DNA of 7,863 nt from CAZDYP01 sp964509505. GTDB taxonomy: Bacteria; Chloroflexota; Anaerolineae; JACRMK01. Numbering within the stretch: the first letter of the stretch is position 1; each line of letters starts with the position of its first letter. Location of the stretch: positions 1 to 7,863 of the forward strand of contig CAZDYP010000205.1 of NCBI GenBank assembly GCA_964509505.1. Reading direction: 5' to 3'. Under the pieces are notes generated by a model. It made no database searches, was not told where the DNA came from, and was given only the letters and a program-made list of their open reading frames with translations. Of the stretch, positions 6,135 to 7,863 are shown in pieces. The position numbers were made by a program, and so were the translations under genes.

Positions 6135-6195
6135 GCGAAGAGACGAAGAGCGCTAAGAAAACAAAAAAGACTCTTCGCGTTCTTCATGTCTTCGC
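6135..6195. repeat. Imperfect inverted repeat in the spacer before the fumarase genes
   Basis: Arms 6135-6159 and 6171-6195 match as inverted copies at 20 of 25 positions around an 11-base A-rich loop. The arms are built from GCGAAGA / TCTTCGC-like words. This type of GAAG-rich palindrome is common between genes in some Chloroflexota and cyanobacteria. It lies 20 bases after the transporter stop codon. It could act as a weak transcription barrier, but no T-tract follows, so I do not call it an intrinsic terminator. The remaining spacer to 6292 has only loosely repetitive ACTC/GTTT words, including AGTAAACG (6221-6228) and its inverted copy at 6282-6289. Confidence 0.7.
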
Positions 6196-6292
6196 AGTTC
6201 AACCGCGTAATGTCTATCATAGTAAACGAGGGGCGCGGCAACGCCAGACCCTGTTTCTCATTACTCATTCACTCGTTTCCCCGTTTACTCTT

Positions 6293-6321
6293 TTGATTTT
6301 CACCATGTCTCACGCTATAAT
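6293..6321 (+). promoter_or_regulatory. Promoter for the fumarase alpha gene
   Basis: A perfect TATAAT -10 box (6316-6321) lies exactly 17 bases after TTGATT (6293-6298, 4 of 6 to TTGACA). The predicted transcript start is near 6328, about seven bases before the ATG at 6335. This supports that ATG over the in-frame ATG at 6305, which would lie upstream of the transcript start. No ribosome binding site is visible, so the leader would be absent or very short. Confidence 0.6.
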
Positions 6322-6334
6322 CGCGCCGTCACTT

Positions 6335-7180
6335 ATGAGAGACATCCATACTAGCGACATCACTTCCACTGTCGCTCGCTTGTGCAACGAAGCCACGCGC
6401 TATCTGCCAAATGATGTGCTGATGGCGTTGCAACAGGCAGAGGCGCGTGAAGTTTCGCCCTTAGGCAAGCGCATCCTCGGCAAAATTTTGCGCAACGCCG
6501 ACATTGCGCGCAACGAACAGCTGCCGCTTTGCCAAGACACAGGCATCACCGTTGTCTTCCTCGCACTCGGTCAAGACGCGCACATTGTCGGCGGCGACCT
6601 TACAGCGGCCATCAACGACGGCGTGCGACAAGGCTACACCACAGGTCTGCTCCGCAAGTCCGTTGTTGATCATCCTTTCTCCTCCCGCTTGAACACCCAA
6701 GACAACACACCCGCTATCATTCACATTGACATCGTTTCGGGCGACCAGCTGAAGATTACGGTCATGCCGAAGGGCGGCGGCTGCGAAAACATGAGCTACT
6801 TCAAGATGCTCACACCCGCCGCAGGCCGCGAGGGCGCAGTGGATTTCATCGTGAGCTGTGTGGATCAATCGGGCGCGAATCCATGCCCGCCCATCATCGT
6901 CGGCGTGGGCATTGGCGGTTCGGCAGACAAGGCGATGGCGATTGCGAAGCACGCGCTCTTGCGTCCCGTCGGCGAACCACATCCCGATTCCGAAATCGCC
7001 GCGCTCGAAGCGGAACTGCTGGAGCGCATCAACGCGCTGGGCATCGGACCGATTGGCGTCGGCGGCGTGACGACGGCATTGGCAGTGCATGTCGAAACGT
7101 ATCCGTGTCACATCGCCAGCTTGCCGGTGGCGGTGAATTTGCAATGTCATAGCGCGCGGACGAAAGCGGCAGTTTTGTAG
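6335..7180 (+). CDS. Class I fumarate hydratase, alpha subunit (N-terminal iron-sulfur domain)
   Basis: The 281-residue product matches the alpha subunit of two-subunit [4Fe-4S] hydro-lyases, which reversibly hydrate fumarate to malate in the citric acid cycle; the closely related tartrate dehydratase is the alternative. Visible landmarks are MRDIHTSDIT at the start, LPLCQDTG with Cys66, the MPKGGG block (144-149) followed by CENMS, NPCPP with Cys184 and VNLQCHSAR with Cys271. The spacing of Cys66, Cys184 and Cys271 is close to that of the three cluster ligands in single-chain class I fumarases. Position 150 is Cys where relatives usually have Ser (GGGSENMS). The start is set at 6335 by homology and by the promoter at 6293-6321; in-frame TTG 6293 and ATG 6305 are rejected. 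The beta subunit follows at 7794 after a small membrane protein gene. Cytoplasmic and oxygen-sensitive by family. Confidence 0.93.
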   Translation: MRDIHTSDITSTVARLCNEATRYLPNDVLMALQQAEAREVSPLGKRILGKILRNADIARNEQLPLCQDTGITVVFLALGQDAHIVGGDLTAAINDGVRQGYTTGLLRKSVVDHPFSSRLNTQDNTPAIIHIDIVSGDQLKITVMPKGGGCENMSYFKMLTPAAGREGAVDFIVSCVDQSGANPCPPIIVGVGIGGSADKAMAIAKHALLRPVGEPHPDSEIAALEAELLERINALGIGPIGVGGVTTALAVHVETYPCHIASLPVAVNLQCHSARTKAAVL

Positions 7181-7185
7181 CGTCG

Positions 7186-7219
7186 AAACCCTAAAGGTTT
7201 TTGAAAACCTTTAGGGTTT
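7186..7219. repeat. Perfect 16-bp palindrome, possible terminator or attenuator
   Basis: Arms 7186-7201 and 7204-7219 are perfect inverted copies (AAACCCTAAAGGTTTT and its complement) with only two bases between them. It begins five bases after the fumarase alpha stop codon, where a terminator or mRNA-stabilising hairpin would sit. The A/T-rich outer ends and the short GTTTG following give no proper U-tract, so termination would be partial at best. CCTAAAGG-core palindromes of this kind may also be dispersed repeats. Confidence 0.75.
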
Positions 7220-7231
7220 GTTGAGTGAACT

Positions 7232-7633
7232 ATGTCAGGCACGACCAAAGCGACGATTATTTTTAGTCTCATCGCATTTGTGCTCTATGCGACGTTAGCT
7301 TACATCCAAGCAGGGCTGTGCAATCTGATTAGCGCAGCGCTGTTGAGCCTCTCGGTTGGCTACGTGGGTGCGCAACTTGATCAACCCGACGCGTCGAAGG
7401 CGGCGCGCATCGCGCGCGAGGGCGCGAAGGCAGGCTTGCTCATGGGGTGCGCTGGCATGATTGGACAATTTGTCGGCGGATGGGTTACGGCTGAGGTGGC
7501 GCTGTGGTTTCTAGCGACGACGAGCTGTTTAAGTGTATTCACGTTAGGCGTTGCGACGTTCTTCGGTTGGCTCGGCGGCTTCTCATGGGCGCGTCAAAAT
7601 TACGAGCGGCAATCGGGCCATTATCGCATGTAG
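7232..7633 (+). CDS. Small hypothetical membrane protein
   Basis: I do not recognise this 133-residue protein. It has three or four hydrophobic segments: about residues 8-27, possibly 30-49, 67-86, and a long one at about 89-119. A charged loop lies between them (DQPDASKAARIAREGAKAG, 50-68), and the tail is polar (RQNYERQSGHYRM). Gly and Ala are frequent in the segments, as in small packed bundles. There is no signal peptide or catalytic motif. It lies on the same strand between the two fumarase subunit genes, 51 bases after alpha and 160 before beta, each spacer holding a palindrome. No strong ribosome binding site is seen before the ATG (only a GAGTGA-like stretch). Its codon use resembles its neighbours, so I take it as a real gene. 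A link to fumarase is suggested only by position. Confidence 0.7.
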   Translation: MSGTTKATIIFSLIAFVLYATLAYIQAGLCNLISAALLSLSVGYVGAQLDQPDASKAARIAREGAKAGLLMGCAGMIGQFVGGWVTAEVALWFLATTSCLSVFTLGVATFFGWLGGFSWARQNYERQSGHYRM

Positions 7634-7681
7634 GACAAATTTTATGAAGTTTCAAAAAATAGTATGGGTGTAGAGCGCAGG

Positions 7682-7735
7682 TGTAGGAGCAGTTTTTAAC
7701 TTGTCCACATGGGCAAGTGGCAAACTTGCCCTACA
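7682..7735. repeat. Multi-arm palindromic element upstream of the fumarase beta gene
   Basis: Terminal words TGTAGG (7682-7687) and CCTACA (7730-7735) enclose three related arms: ACTTGTCC (7699-7706), GGGCAAGT (7711-7718) and ACTTGCCC (7724-7731). The middle arm can pair with either neighbour: 8 bp with one G-U and a 4-base loop, or 8 perfect bp with a 5-base loop. The two hairpins exclude each other. The element lies in the 160-bp spacer before the beta subunit. It may be a dispersed repeat, an attenuator, or both. No terminator U-tract is visible. Confidence 0.65.
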
Positions 7736-7793
7736 GCCGCCGTGACGGAATTGAATTTCTTCAACTTCATCAACTTGTCCGCCGTGTGAATCC

Positions 7794-7863
7794 ATGCAAA
7801 TCGCTCCACCCTTAACCGATGAAATGGTCCGCACGTTGCGTGTCGGCGCCGAAGTGGAAATCA
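7794..7863 (+). CDS. Class I fumarate hydratase, beta subunit (5' end only)
   Basis: Only the first 23 codons lie in the window (MQIAPPLTDEMVRTLRVGAEVEI). The pattern PLTDEMVRTLRVGAEVEI matches the start of the beta (C-terminal) subunit of class I fumarase and tartrate dehydratase, where a PLTEEDVRxLKVGD-like sequence is typical. The alpha subunit gene a short distance upstream makes this much more secure than 23 residues alone would. The beta subunit forms the swivelling C-terminal domain that completes the active site with alpha. No clear ribosome binding site is seen before the ATG. The remainder of the gene is beyond the window. Confidence 0.8.
   Translation, partial: MQIAPPLTDEMVRTLRVGAEVEI

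Noticed and set aside
6293..6334. TTG 6293 or ATG 6305 as fumarase alpha start
   Set aside because: These codons overlap the promoter boxes, and family homology starts at the ATG at 6335.
6115..6334. tRNA, small RNA gene or intrinsic terminator in the spacer
   Set aside because: Only an imperfect palindrome and a promoter are visible. No cloverleaf and no U-tract after the stem were found.
1..7863. Mobile element, defence system or biosynthetic cluster
   Set aside because: No transposase, integrase, nuclease, toxin-antitoxin pair, terminal repeats or target duplications were seen. The genes are housekeeping or simple membrane and surface proteins.

Overview
The window is ordinary bacterial chromosome of a moderately GC-rich organism. 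It most resembles Chloroflexota, probably an Anaerolineae-type lineage. The reasons are a lipoprotein with a long Thr/Pro stalk, a DHH-CBS-CBS-nucleotidyltransferase fusion, a two-subunit class I fumarase, and many short repeats with a 7-base period. No rRNA or 16S marker is present, so this assignment is inference. A run of exactly 100 N (5720-5819) shows that the window is a scaffold, probably from a metagenome.

Layout. Positions 1-647 (minus strand) hold the 5' part of a lipoprotein gene with a Thr/Pro stalk; its 3' end lies outside the window. A 101-bp divergent intergenic region (648-748) carries two back-to-back sigma70-type promoters whose -35 boxes overlap. On the plus strand four genes follow: a tRNA 3'-end nucleotidyltransferase fused to DHH and CBS domains (749-3445), a DinB-family protein (3593-4066), the GTPase Era (4148-5086), and an EamA/DMT-type transporter (5087-6114) that starts on the base after the era stop. 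The N run splits the transporter, but 55 identical bases on both sides show that the gap is probably artificial. Collapsing it gives one intact 290-residue protein. After a 220-bp repeat-bearing spacer comes a fumarate hydratase cluster: alpha subunit (6335-7180), a small membrane protein (7232-7633), and the first 23 codons of the beta subunit (7794 to the window end).

How the genes work together. The nucleotidyltransferase (tRNA 3'-end maturation) and Era (30S ribosome assembly) are both RNA and translation housekeeping genes and may be co-transcribed with dinB and the transporter. The fumarase subunits catalyse the reversible hydration of fumarate to malate.

No new defence or mobile system was found. 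The most distinctive signal is a set of islands of heptanucleotide repeats whose unit drifts while the 7-base phase is kept. Two lie inside the nucleotidyltransferase reading frame, two supply stop codons, and one contributes a ribosome binding site. A separate short repeat-like sequence coincides with a 7-residue insertion in Era. Two genes (nucleotidyltransferase and fumarase alpha) have good promoters that place the predicted transcript start almost on the start codon, which suggests leaderless or nearly leaderless messages.
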